This document shows, in pieces, positions 56,859-64,000 of a stretch of 64,000 bases of DNA (positions are counted from its first letter, which is position 1; each line of letters starts with the position of its first letter). The notes under the pieces were generated by a model that saw nothing but the letters and a program-made list of their open reading frames with translations, searched no databases and had not been told where the DNA came from. The DNA comes from Pelagimonas sp017744045. GTDB lineage: Bacteria > Pseudomonadota > Alphaproteobacteria > Rhodobacterales > Rhodobacteraceae. The DNA is taken from NCBI RefSeq assembly GCF_017744045.1, contig NZ_JAGHRD010000003.1; one strand, given 5' to 3'. The position numbers and the translations under genes were made by a program.

Positions 56859-57590
56859 ATGATGCTGGCGAAACTCTGGACGAAACTCGACGATGCCGAG
56901 CGCCGCCTGCGCCGCTCCTTTGGCAAGGATATTTCGACACAATCGGGACGGCGATGGGCGAAGCTGCATTATCACCTGTTCGATCATGCGTTTCTGCGCG
57001 TCTTTTGGACCAACTTTTTTGAAGTTGCCCCAAATGTGTGGCGCTCGAACCAGCCCACCCATGCGCGGTTTGAAAAATATGCCAAGATGGGCATCAAAAC
57101 CGTCATCAACCTGCGTGGCGAAGACAAATTTTCCTATTACCTCTTTGAAAAAGAGAGCTGCGAACAGTTGGGGCTGACCCTGGTCAATGCCAAACTCTGG
57201 GCGCGCAACGCGGCCTCGGCGAGAAAGATCATCCCGGTGATCGACGCCCTGCGCGAAGCCGAACGTCCGATGATGTTTCACTGCAAATCCGGGGCTGATC
57301 GCGCCGGATTTGTTGCGGCGATGTATTTGATGATTTTCGAAGGGGCCAGCGTTCAGGAAGCCAAGGAACAGCTCAGCCTGAAATACATCCATCTCGACTT
57401 TACCAAAACCGGGGTGCAAGACTATATCCTGCGTGTCTACGAAGCGCGGTTGCAACTGGGTGACATCGGGTTCGAAGATTGGATCCGCACCGAATATGCC
57501 GCTACGCCCATTCAGGAAGGCTGGGACAACAAGGTGCCGGAACTCGAGATTGCCAAAAATCTGATGACCCCTGGGCAGACCAATGCCTGA
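56859..57590 (+). CDS. Tyrosine/dual-specificity phosphatase
   Basis: 243 residues from the first of two adjacent ATGs (56859/56862, AAGGGA upstream). NVWRSNQPTHARFEKYAKMGIKTVINLRGE is the classical start of this phosphatase group, and H141-C142-KSGAD-R148 (FHCKSGADRAGF) is a complete active-site loop. It may act on protein phosphotyrosine, phosphoinositide-like or lipid phosphates. Its last eight bases overlap the MsbA-like exporter gene, so the two are cotranslated; a role with an exported lipid or glycolipid is possible. Confidence 0.88.
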   Translation: MMLAKLWTKLDDAERRLRRSFGKDISTQSGRRWAKLHYHLFDHAFLRVFWTNFFEVAPNVWRSNQPTHARFEKYAKMGIKTVINLRGEDKFSYYLFEKESCEQLGLTLVNAKLWARNAASARKIIPVIDALREAERPMMFHCKSGADRAGFVAAMYLMIFEGASVQEAKEQLSLKYIHLDFTKTGVQDYILRVYEARLQLGDIGFEDWIRTEYAATPIQEGWDNKVPELEIAKNLMTPGQTNA

Positions 57591-59346
57591 CACGCCATCC
57601 AAGCCAAACGTAGAGGCCGCAAGCTGGCCCTTGTTTCGGTGGCTTTGGACCCGTTACCTGAAACGCTATGTCTGGCTTTTGTTGCTGGCTGGCGGGTTGA
57701 TGGCGCTTGAAGGCGGGCTGACCGCCAGTTTCGCCTTGATGATGCAGCCCTTGTTTGACGATGTCTTTCTTGGCGCGGATCAGAGCGCCCTGATCTGGGT
57801 GGGTCTTGCCGTTCTTGCGATTTTTGTGGGCCGCGGCCTGGTCAGCATGGCGCATAAGGTGATCCTGAATGCGATCTCACAGCGGTCCATGGCGGATATT
57901 CGACAGGACATGTTGACCCATCTGATGCGGCTCGACGTGGATTTCCACGCCGCCCATGGGCCGGGCCATTTGATCCAACGGGTGGATGGCGACGTGGCGG
58001 GCATCGCCAAAGTCTGGCGGACCTTGGTGACGGGCGCGGGCCGCGATGCCGTGACCTTTGTTGCGTTGTTGGCCGTTGCCTTGTGGACCGATTGGGTCTG
58101 GACCCTGGTCGCCCTGATCGGCCTTCCGCTGATGATCGGCCCCACGGCGTTCCTGCAACGCTACGTCAGACGCAATTCGCGCCATGCCCGCGAGGTCGCC
58201 GCCGACCAATCCACGCGGCTGAATGAGGTTTTTCACGGAATCCTGCCGGTTAAGCTCAACCAACTCGAGACCTATCAATCCAAGAGCTATGCCAAGCTGC
58301 AGAAACGCCGAGTTCGGACCGAAGTGCGGGCCTCGGCTGGGCAGGCCTCTTTGCCGACGCTGATCGACATCATGTCCGGGCTTGGCTTTTTCGGCATTCT
58401 GTACCTGGCCGGTGGCGAGATCCTGAATGGTGAAAAAACCGTTGGCGAGTTCATGACCTTTTTCACCGCCATTGGTCAAATGTTTGAACCGCTGCGCCGG
58501 CTGGGCGCGGTCAGTGGGGCCTGGCAAATGGCGGCGGCGGCGATTGAGCGGATCAAGCTGTTGCTCGAAACTCCGTCACAGTTGCGCGACCCCGATCGAC
58601 CAGTGAGTGCCCCGCAGGGCGTGCCTGGCATTCGGTTGCAGGATGTCACCCTGGATTACGGCGATGCCCAGATCCTGAACGGGTTGAACTTTACCGCTGA
58701 GGCGGGCAAGACCACCGCCTTGGTTGGCGCATCCGGGGCGGGGAAATCCACCGTTCTCAACCTGTTGACCCGTTTGGTCGACCCCAAGGATGGTCGGGTC
58801 GAGATCGCAGGCATCGCCCCATCAGAAATGAGCTTGCGCGATTTGCGCGGCATGATCTCGGTCGTCAGCCAAGAGGCGCTGCTGTTTGACGAATCCCTGC
58901 GCGAAAACATCGTACTGGACCGCAATGTCAGCGAAGAACAGTTGCAAAACGCGCTTGAAGCCGCCTCGATCACCGACTTTCTGCCGCGTTTGGAAAACGG
59001 GCTCGACAGCAGGGTTGGGCCGCGTGGCTCCAACCTGTCTGGCGGGCAGCGTCAGCGGGTGGCCATCGCCCGCGCCCTGCTGCGCGACACCCCGATCCTC
59101 TTGCTGGATGAGGCGACCAGCGCGCTCGACGCCCAATCCGAGGCCAAAGTGCAAGCCGCACTAGATCACCTGGCCATCGGTCGGACAACGCTGGTCATCG
59201 CCCATCGCCTCGCCACGATTCGCAATGCCGACAAGATTGTGGTCATGGATCATGGTCGCGCGATCGAAGAAGGGACGCATGAAGAGTTGCTGGCCAAGGG
59301 CGAGGCTTATGCAGAGCTGTGCAGGCTCCAGTTTGATCAAGGCTAG
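57583..59346 (+). CDS. ABC exporter, MsbA-like (fused membrane and ATPase domains)
   Basis: 587 residues. Six membrane segments in the first ~310 residues (YVWLLLLAGGLMALEGGLTA, LIWVGLAVLAIFVGRGLV, AVTFVALLAVALWTDWVW and so on) with the coupling helices typical of ABC exporters. The ATPase part has LVGASGAGKST, the Q-loop VVSQEALLFDESL, signature LSGGQRQRVAIARAL, LLLDEATSALD and the switch IAHRL. Half-transporter acting as a homodimer; MsbA-type lipid flippase or an exporter of another hydrophobic compound. Confidence 0.9.
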   Translation: MPDTPSKPNVEAASWPLFRWLWTRYLKRYVWLLLLAGGLMALEGGLTASFALMMQPLFDDVFLGADQSALIWVGLAVLAIFVGRGLVSMAHKVILNAISQRSMADIRQDMLTHLMRLDVDFHAAHGPGHLIQRVDGDVAGIAKVWRTLVTGAGRDAVTFVALLAVALWTDWVWTLVALIGLPLMIGPTAFLQRYVRRNSRHAREVAADQSTRLNEVFHGILPVKLNQLETYQSKSYAKLQKRRVRTEVRASAGQASLPTLIDIMSGLGFFGILYLAGGEILNGEKTVGEFMTFFTAIGQMFEPLRRLGAVSGAWQMAAAAIERIKLLLETPSQLRDPDRPVSAPQGVPGIRLQDVTLDYGDAQILNGLNFTAEAGKTTALVGASGAGKSTVLNLLTRLVDPKDGRVEIAGIAPSEMSLRDLRGMISVVSQEALLFDESLRENIVLDRNVSEEQLQNALEAASITDFLPRLENGLDSRVGPRGSNLSGGQRQRVAIARALLRDTPILLLDEATSALDAQSEAKVQAALDHLAIGRTTLVIAHRLATIRNADKIVVMDHGRAIEEGTHEELLAKGEAYAELCRLQFDQG

Positions 59347-59362
59347 GGTCAAGACCCCAAGA

Positions 59363-60040
59363 TCACTTTCGATAAGCGCGCGCCAGATCCTCGGGCTTGG
59401 CCCCGGTCAGGAACCGGGCCAGCGTCCAAAGATTGCGCCCTCCGCGCTTGAGCCAGCCCTGACGTTGATACTTCTCCGCCGAAGTCACCGCATGGAAGTC
59501 CAAGCCCATCAAGCCCCCTTTGAGCGCACGAGCCATCACCACATCCTCCATCAAAGGAATATCAGCAAACCCGCCGAGACGCTCATAGGTTTGACGGTCA
59601 ATCAGCAGCGCTTGGTCACCATAAGGCAGGCCAAAGGCGCGAGACCGCAGATTGGCCCAGCCCGCTACCACTTGCGGTGCCACCCCAGAAGCATCAAAGC
59701 GCAAACGCCCGTAATAGGCCCCGTCATGCGCCAAAGCCGCCGAGATATGCGACGTCCAGCCTTCGGACAGCACCGTATCCGCATGCAAAAACAGCAACCA
59801 CGCCCCTTCTGCCACCCCTGCCCCGCGCCGCAACTGCCCGCCGCGCGATGCTTCTCCGGTGACGATGGTGGCCCCGGCGGCCTCGGCAATCCTCAAACTG
59901 CCATCCGTTGAGCCCCCGTCAGATATCACCAATTCCCGGATCAATCCCGCCGATAGCCCCTCGCCCAACGCCGCCAGACAAAGCGGCAACCGATCAGCGG
60001 CATTCAAGGTCGGGATGATAACGGAGATTGGGGCGCGCAT
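59363..60040 (-). CDS. Family 2 glycosyltransferase
   Basis: 225 residues from the ATG at 60040. ISVIIPTLNAADRLPLCLAAL, then VISDGGSTDGSL (DGG at 41-43) and the metal site in LLFLHADTVL (86-88), a DxD equivalent. The pattern fits the TIGR04283-type glycosyltransferases that accompany cell-surface or arsenosugar-like gene sets. No membrane segment is seen. It is divergent from the YgfZ-like gene. The sugar donor and acceptor are unknown. Confidence 0.87.
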   Translation of the reverse strand: MRAPISVIIPTLNAADRLPLCLAALGEGLSAGLIRELVISDGGSTDGSLRIAEAAGATIVTGEASRGGQLRRGAGVAEGAWLLFLHADTVLSEGWTSHISAALAHDGAYYGRLRFDASGVAPQVVAGWANLRSRAFGLPYGDQALLIDRQTYERLGGFADIPLMEDVVMARALKGGLMGLDFHAVTSAEKYQRQGWLKRGGRNLWTLARFLTGAKPEDLARAYRK

Positions 60041-60101
60041 GGGGTCTGTTCGTTTGGGCTTTCCCGGCCTATATGGCAATCACGGACAGAAGGAAACGAT
60101 C

Positions 60102-60839
60102 ATGAGCGACACCACACGCAAAGTGCTGCGCCTCAGCGGCAAGGATGTGACGGCTTTTCTACAGGGGCTGGTCACCAATGATGTGGAAAAGCTGACAGAG
60201 GGCTTGGTCTACACCGCCCTTCTGACCCCCCAAGGCAAGTACCGCGCCGATTTTTTTCTGGTGCCCGAGGCTGATGCGATTCTGCTCGACGTTGCAACCG
60301 ATCTCGCACCGGGGCTGATCCAGGCGCTAAGCATGTATAAACTGCGCTCAGACGTGACGATTGAAGAAACGGATCTGGCGGTCACGCGCGGGTTGGGCGA
60401 CGCGCCAGAGGGCGCTTTTGCCGATCCGCGCCACGCAACTTTGGGCTGGCGCGCCTATGATGGGCAACCCGGCCAAGACGTTGACTGGGACGCCCTACGC
60501 GTCGCCGCCTGCATTCCACAAAGCGGCATCGAGCTGACCCCTGATACCTTTATCCTCGAAGCCGGCTTCGAACAGCTGAACGGGGTCGATTTCAAGAAAG
60601 GCTGCTATGTCGGCCAGGAGGTCACCGCGCGCATGAAGCATAAGACCGAGCTGCGCAAAGGTCTGGCCGTGGTGGAGATTGAGGGCGACGCCCCCGCCGG
60701 AACCGAGATTTTGGCCGGCGAAAAACCGGCAGGCACCCTGTTCACACAATCCGGCAACCGCGCCATCGCCTATCTGCGCTTTGATCGCGCCAAAGGCGAC
60801 ATGCAGGCGGGCAGCGCCAAGCTGCGTTACACAAACTGA
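60102..60839 (+). CDS. ygfZ: Folate-binding YgfZ/GcvT-like protein
   Basis: 245 residues from the ATG at 60102, behind AAGGAAACG. The family's signature is K-G-C-Y-x-G-Q-E (KKGCYVGQEVTAR). It also has LSGKDVTAFLQGLVTNDV near the N-terminus and GLAVVEIEGDAPAG further on. YgfZ proteins bind tetrahydrofolate and help maintain or repair certain iron-sulfur enzymes. Confidence 0.92.
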   Translation: MSDTTRKVLRLSGKDVTAFLQGLVTNDVEKLTEGLVYTALLTPQGKYRADFFLVPEADAILLDVATDLAPGLIQALSMYKLRSDVTIEETDLAVTRGLGDAPEGAFADPRHATLGWRAYDGQPGQDVDWDALRVAACIPQSGIELTPDTFILEAGFEQLNGVDFKKGCYVGQEVTARMKHKTELRKGLAVVEIEGDAPAGTEILAGEKPAGTLFTQSGNRAIAYLRFDRAKGDMQAGSAKLRYTN

Positions 60840-60914
60840 CCCCTGGGTTTCTTTGGGCCCAAAATATCCCGGGGAGTCCCGAGCCTGCTCGGGACGGGGC
60901 AGCGCCCCTTCCCC

Positions 60915-61373
60915 CTACAGGTATTTCTCCAACATCAAAGCCCGGTCCACCGCTCCGACCGAGCGATAGAAATCCGTCGCAGGTAAGTTGGTCGCATCCT
61001 GGGACACAACCCACCGCCTGATCCCCTGATCCCGCATGTTCTGTTCCATCCGAGCGACCAGTTGCTGCCCCAGACCCAAACCTCGATGGGTCGGGGCGAT
61101 ATAGAGATGGTCGATCTTGATCCGACGACCGCCACGGCGCAGGCCATTCTGCGTTCGGTCCTCTTGCAAAGCGAGCAAGTAAGCCACCAATCCCCAGCCC
61201 GCGTCGACCGCATAGATTTTGCCCCCATCTGACAAGGCAGAGCGCAAGATATCCAGATAGACCTCATCCGCCCCTTCGGCATGATAAATATGCGGTGATA
61301 GACACACGTGGAAATTGTGCAGCGCGCGGAACAGCGGCAGCACCTCATCTAGGGTCGGATTGATCACAATCAT
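60915..61373 (-). CDS. GNAT-family N-acetyltransferase
   Basis: 152 residues from the ATG at 61373 (an adjacent in-frame TTG at 61376 is less likely). The acetyl-CoA-binding motif is RGLGLGQQLVARME, preceded by DHLYIAPTH, and the end ATDFYRSVGAV is typical. The substrate is unknown. The start codon lies just beyond the EF-P terminator; the right arm of that hairpin supplies GGAGG at a workable distance for ribosome binding. Confidence 0.88.
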   Translation of the reverse strand: MIVINPTLDEVLPLFRALHNFHVCLSPHIYHAEGADEVYLDILRSALSDGGKIYAVDAGWGLVAYLLALQEDRTQNGLRRGGRRIKIDHLYIAPTHRGLGLGQQLVARMEQNMRDQGIRRWVVSQDATNLPATDFYRSVGAVDRALMLEKYL

Positions 61374-61374
61374 C

Positions 61375-61404
61375 AAAAAAGCCTCCGGGCCAAGTGCCGG
61401 AGGC
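61375..61404 (-). terminator. Rho-independent terminator after efp
   Basis: Stem GCCTCCGG / CCGGAGGC (61381-61388 with 61397-61404) and an 8-base loop. On the minus strand it is followed by TTTTTTG; on the plus strand there is also TTTGTTTTT. It ends efp transcription 59 bases past the stop and abuts the GNAT start. Confidence 0.8.
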
Positions 61405-61462
61405 TTTGTTTTTCAATCCCACTCCCCCAGCTTTTCGGGGGATTTGCGCGCGGTCCCCGAGG

Positions 61463-62026
61463 TCAGGCGCGCTCGGAATAAGACATGGTTTCGGTGTTCA
61501 CCACGATGGATTCACCCTGCGCGATGAATGGCGGAACCGAGATGCGCACACCATTGTCCAGCACAGCCGGTTTAAAGCTGTTCGCCGCGGTCTGACCTTT
61601 GACCACTGGCTCGGTCTCTTCGACCACACAGGTGACCTTTTGCGGCACGGTGGCGTTCAGCGCTTCGGCCTCGTGGAACTCCACAACGATGGTCATGCCG
61701 TCCTGCAGAAACGGGCGGCGGTCGCCCAGGATTTCGGACGCGATCTGAACCTGATCATAAGTCTCGGTATCCATAAAGATCAGCTGACCGGCATCCTCAT
61801 AAAGGAACTGCATGTCTTTCTGTTCCAGGCGCACGCGCTCGACTTTGTCAGCGCTGCGGAAACGTTCGTTCAGCTTGGAACCGTTGCGCAGATTGCGTAG
61901 CTCGACCTGTGCAAAAGCACCGCCTTTTCCGGGCTTCACATGGTCGACTTTGACAGCGGCCCACAAGCCGCCGTTATGTTCAAGTACATTTCCGGGCCGG
62001 ATTTCATTTCCGTTGATCTTTGGCAT
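61463..62026 (-). CDS. efp: Elongation factor P
   Basis: 187 residues, the standard length. KINGNEIRPGNVLEHNGGLWAAVKVDHVKPGKGGAF with the loop lysine K34 at the position modified in other bacteria, and the three beta-barrel domains through GVRISVPPFIAQGESIVVNTE. EF-P relieves ribosome stalling at runs of proline. Whether the lysine is modified by EpmAB or left bare is not decided by this window. Confidence 0.97.
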   Translation of the reverse strand: MPKINGNEIRPGNVLEHNGGLWAAVKVDHVKPGKGGAFAQVELRNLRNGSKLNERFRSADKVERVRLEQKDMQFLYEDAGQLIFMDTETYDQVQIASEILGDRRPFLQDGMTIVVEFHEAEALNATVPQKVTCVVEETEPVVKGQTAANSFKPAVLDNGVRISVPPFIAQGESIVVNTETMSYSERA

Positions 62027-62240
62027 AGCAAAACCTTGTCAAAAGGTTGATGAAACTTTGACGCATCCTATATCTGGCAGGTTCCGCCAAAGCAAGGCAA
62101 CGATATGTCGTGGTCGCCTTTTCGAAGCTATGCGTTAACGGAATGGGTGCTATGCAACTATGGGGTACCCGAATCGGTATGAATAGGTCATACACGCCCT
62201 CACGCCGAAAAAGACAAGAGCAATAATCAAAGGTCGAGAT

Positions 62241-62561
62241 ATGAGAGATTTCGTTGACGGCACCGCTTTTAATGCAGAGCAAGGTAATCGCGCTCGCAAG
62301 CTGTTCGCAGCAGTGGTGTTGGCTGCCCTAGACGACGCAATCGCTGACGACAAGAAATACGGCAATGGTCCGGAACAGATCGCCCGTTGGGCACGCTCGC
62401 GCGATGGTCGCGAAGTGCTGTCCTGCGCGGGTATTGATCCGAACGAACGTGTTGTTTCTGGTTTGATGGAATTTGTGTCCAAAGGTGTCCGCACCTCTGT
62501 CGCGCTGTCGCGCGAAGAGAGCGAGCGCCGCAATGCAGCACAGCAGGCAGAAGCCGCCTGA
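62241..62561 (+). CDS. Small conserved alphaproteobacterial protein (DUF6280-like)
   Basis: 106 residues. The sequence MRDFVDGTAFNAEQGNRARKL, with KKYGNGPEQIARWARSRDGREVL and the GIDPNERVVSGL motif, is soluble, helical and without signal or catalytic motif. I associate it with a family seen mostly in Rhodobacteraceae (DUF6280), a recollection rather than a search. It is divergent from efp and followed by a strong terminator, so it is a single-gene unit. Confidence 0.75.
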   Translation: MRDFVDGTAFNAEQGNRARKLFAAVVLAALDDAIADDKKYGNGPEQIARWARSRDGREVLSCAGIDPNERVVSGLMEFVSKGVRTSVALSREESERRNAAQQAEAA

Positions 62562-62583
62562 TTTTCCAGGGTTTTCCTGTATC

Positions 62584-62616
62584 AAAAAACGCGCCCCATT
62601 TTGGGCGCGTTTTTTA
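62584..62616 (+). terminator. Rho-independent terminator
   Basis: AAAAA-ACGCGCCC-CATTTT-GGGCGCGT-TTTTT: perfect 8-base G/C stem flanked by A and T runs, so it can work in both directions (for the small gene on the left and the acidic protein gene on the right). Confidence 0.88.
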
Positions 62617-62684
62617 TTTCATCTTTTCTTGTCAACGAGTCTTGGTTTTCACCGATACTGCGTGGAATAGATCCGCGCTCAGGT

Positions 62685-63857
62685 TTAATCGAAATCCTGG
62701 CTCATCAGCACACGATTGATTTCGCGGCGCACAAGTTTGCGAACGTTTCGAGTGATCCGCTCACCCAACGCGCCCTGTAATTCCTGACGCACAATTTCTG
62801 ACACCATGCTGCGCAAAACGGTTTCGTCAATCGTCAGGTTATCGGCATTTGCTAGAGGTTCTGCGGACGCCATGTCAGCCGCCTCCGCCCCAGGCATCTG
62901 CTCTACCTCTGCGCGAGCCGCCTGAACATCGTCGTGAACATTATCCTGAGTGGCATCTTGATCCGCGTCTGCTGCGTCTTGCCAATCCAAGACCTCGGAT
63001 GAACGCTGAAATATCGGGGCCTCGGCATCGGTAGCGGGCCCCTCTGGTTCCCAATCCTGGGCGTGATCCCGACCGACCAAGGCCTCAAGCGCGGCGATCT
63101 TATCCTCAAGGCTGTCATCAGTCGCAGAAACCGGCGGCTCGACCTCCTCACCCTGACCGTCCACCTCCTCAGCCTCTCCGCCCAGGACGTCATTCAGAGC
63201 TTCGTGCAGGTTCTCAATCTGTGCGGCCTGCGTATAGCTGTCCGGTTGGCTTACCTCCTCAGCCGCATCTAGGTCTTCGGCCTCCACGTCATATGAAGCG
63301 ACCATTTCGGCAAGGGCTTCGCCAACCTCTTGCTCTACGATTTGCAGCAAGGCCCCGTCGTCAATCAGCTCTTCAACGGCGGTTTCAGCCTCGTCCTCCA
63401 ACTCGGCCTTCAGCTCATCCACTGCCGAAGCCGCCGCCTCGTCAGCGTCTTCGGCAATCTCAGGCTCTGCAGGCTCATCCGGTTCGACGTCTAAATGAGC
63501 CTCGTCACTCTCAGGTTCTACATCTTGCTCTTCGACGATATCATCAAGAGCAACCCCCTCCGGCGCGGCCTCTTCCACAAGGGGGGCCAGATCCGTCAAC
63601 AGAATCGGGGCATCATCATCTTGCGATTCGGCTGTGTCAGCGTCTGAATGCGGGGCATCGTCTGTGTCATCCGCGTCTTCGTGTGACACAGGTGCCAGAT
63701 CATCATCGCTCACCCGCAATGCCGGCGTCAGAACCAGTTTTTCAGGTTGTTTCACGGGATTTTGCACAGGTTTCATAACCCGCGCATCATCCGATACCAG
63801 CCGTCGGATAGAGGACAGAACGTCCTCAATTTCTACATTCGTAACAGGGTCGGTCAT
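62685..63857 (-). CDS. Acidic PopZ/DUF2497-like protein
   Basis: 390 residues from the ATG at 63857 (an ATG at 63884 is also possible; neither has a strong ribosome site). The N-terminal VEIEDVLSSIRRLVSDDARV segment is a hallmark of the alphaproteobacterial DUF2497/PopZ group. The centre (~60-330) is a low-complexity, very acidic and presumably disordered region. The C-terminus is a helical module (TVLRSMVSEIVRQELQGALGERITRNVRKLVRREINRVL) resembling the oligomerisation helices of PopZ. PopZ organises a cell pole; a similar polar or scaffold role is inferred here. Confidence 0.72.
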   Translation of the reverse strand: MTDPVTNVEIEDVLSSIRRLVSDDARVMKPVQNPVKQPEKLVLTPALRVSDDDLAPVSHEDADDTDDAPHSDADTAESQDDDAPILLTDLAPLVEEAAPEGVALDDIVEEQDVEPESDEAHLDVEPDEPAEPEIAEDADEAAASAVDELKAELEDEAETAVEELIDDGALLQIVEQEVGEALAEMVASYDVEAEDLDAAEEVSQPDSYTQAAQIENLHEALNDVLGGEAEEVDGQGEEVEPPVSATDDSLEDKIAALEALVGRDHAQDWEPEGPATDAEAPIFQRSSEVLDWQDAADADQDATQDNVHDDVQAARAEVEQMPGAEAADMASAEPLANADNLTIDETVLRSMVSEIVRQELQGALGERITRNVRKLVRREINRVLMSQDFD

Positions 63858-63929
63858 TCTTTGTACCACGCTCGCCTCGGGCATAACTGTACCCGGTGAG
63901 CCTGATTCAGACAACAGATGCTGAAAAAG

Positions 63930-64000
63930 TTACTCTTTTCCCATCGCACGAAGCACGCGATCCAGCTCCCTGCCCTGCTTTGAAGTCGCAGATGGCGCAG
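63930..64000 (-). CDS. 3' end of an unidentified gene (continues beyond the window)
   Basis: An open frame on the minus strand enters from base 64000 and ends at the TAA at 63930-63932; the last residues are APSATSKQGRELDRVLRAMGKE. Too little is present to assign a family. In related genomes a TolC-type outer membrane protein gene often precedes the DUF2497 gene, but nothing here proves that. Confidence 0.45.
   Translation of the reverse strand, partial: APSATSKQGRELDRVLRAMGKE

Overview
The window looks like a chromosomal segment of a marine alphaproteobacterium of the Rhodobacterales (Roseobacter-type). It has high GC and dense gene packing with many ATGA stop/start overlaps. It carries a small SRP RNA, a dnaX-ybaB-recR block, a LolCDE-type exporter pair, a serine-glyoxylate aminotransferase homologue, TAXI-TRAP transport and an RTX-tailed protein. 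The assignment rests on gene content and protein style only. There are no rRNA or tRNA genes, no CRISPR array and no complete insertion sequence.

Layout. 1-2.6 kb: a haem-motif DUF4384-like protein (start lies outside the window) and an OmpA-domain protein with matching His/Pro-rich linkers. 2.6-10 kb: SRPBCC protein, NADH pyrophosphatase, periplasmic cyclic nucleotide phosphodiesterase, HAD phosphatase, an orphan AAA ATPase and an RlmL-like RNA methyltransferase. 10.1 kb: SRP RNA. 10.3-17.2 kb: a phosphatase-like protein, an ankyrin protein, then dnaX, a small secreted Cys protein, ybaB, a TraB/GumN protein and recR. 17.3-19.4 kb: a secreted RTX protein with a glycosidase-like N-terminus. 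19.8-24.0 kb: a LysR-controlled dehydrogenase/aldehyde dehydrogenase/VOC operon.

24.2-34.5 kb is the most striking block: five consecutive genes (DUF4132, MoxR-type AAA+, DUF5682, VWA, SWIM zinc finger) in the same order as the poorly understood yehI-L-M-P-Q genes of E. coli. 34.5-50 kb is an aromatic-catabolism island. It holds a mobA/mobR-like 3-hydroxybenzoate hydroxylase pair interrupted by a 268-bp MITE-like element. Next is a seven-gene operon with a feruloyl-CoA-synthetase-like ligase and beta-oxidation enzymes. It ends with a sulfatase/phosphonate monoester hydrolase, a MarR regulator and a TAXI-TRAP transporter, a combination that would suit uptake and use of a sulfated or phosphorylated phenolic.

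50-64 kb is mostly housekeeping: two cytochrome c lipoproteins, a DMT transporter, LolD and LolC/E, a HisC-like aminotransferase, serine-glyoxylate aminotransferase, a phosphatase with an MsbA-like exporter, GT2, a YgfZ-like protein, GNAT, EF-P, a small conserved protein and an acidic PopZ/DUF2497-like protein. A bipartite palindromic repeat occurs four times between genes, and its second hairpin varies with compensating changes.
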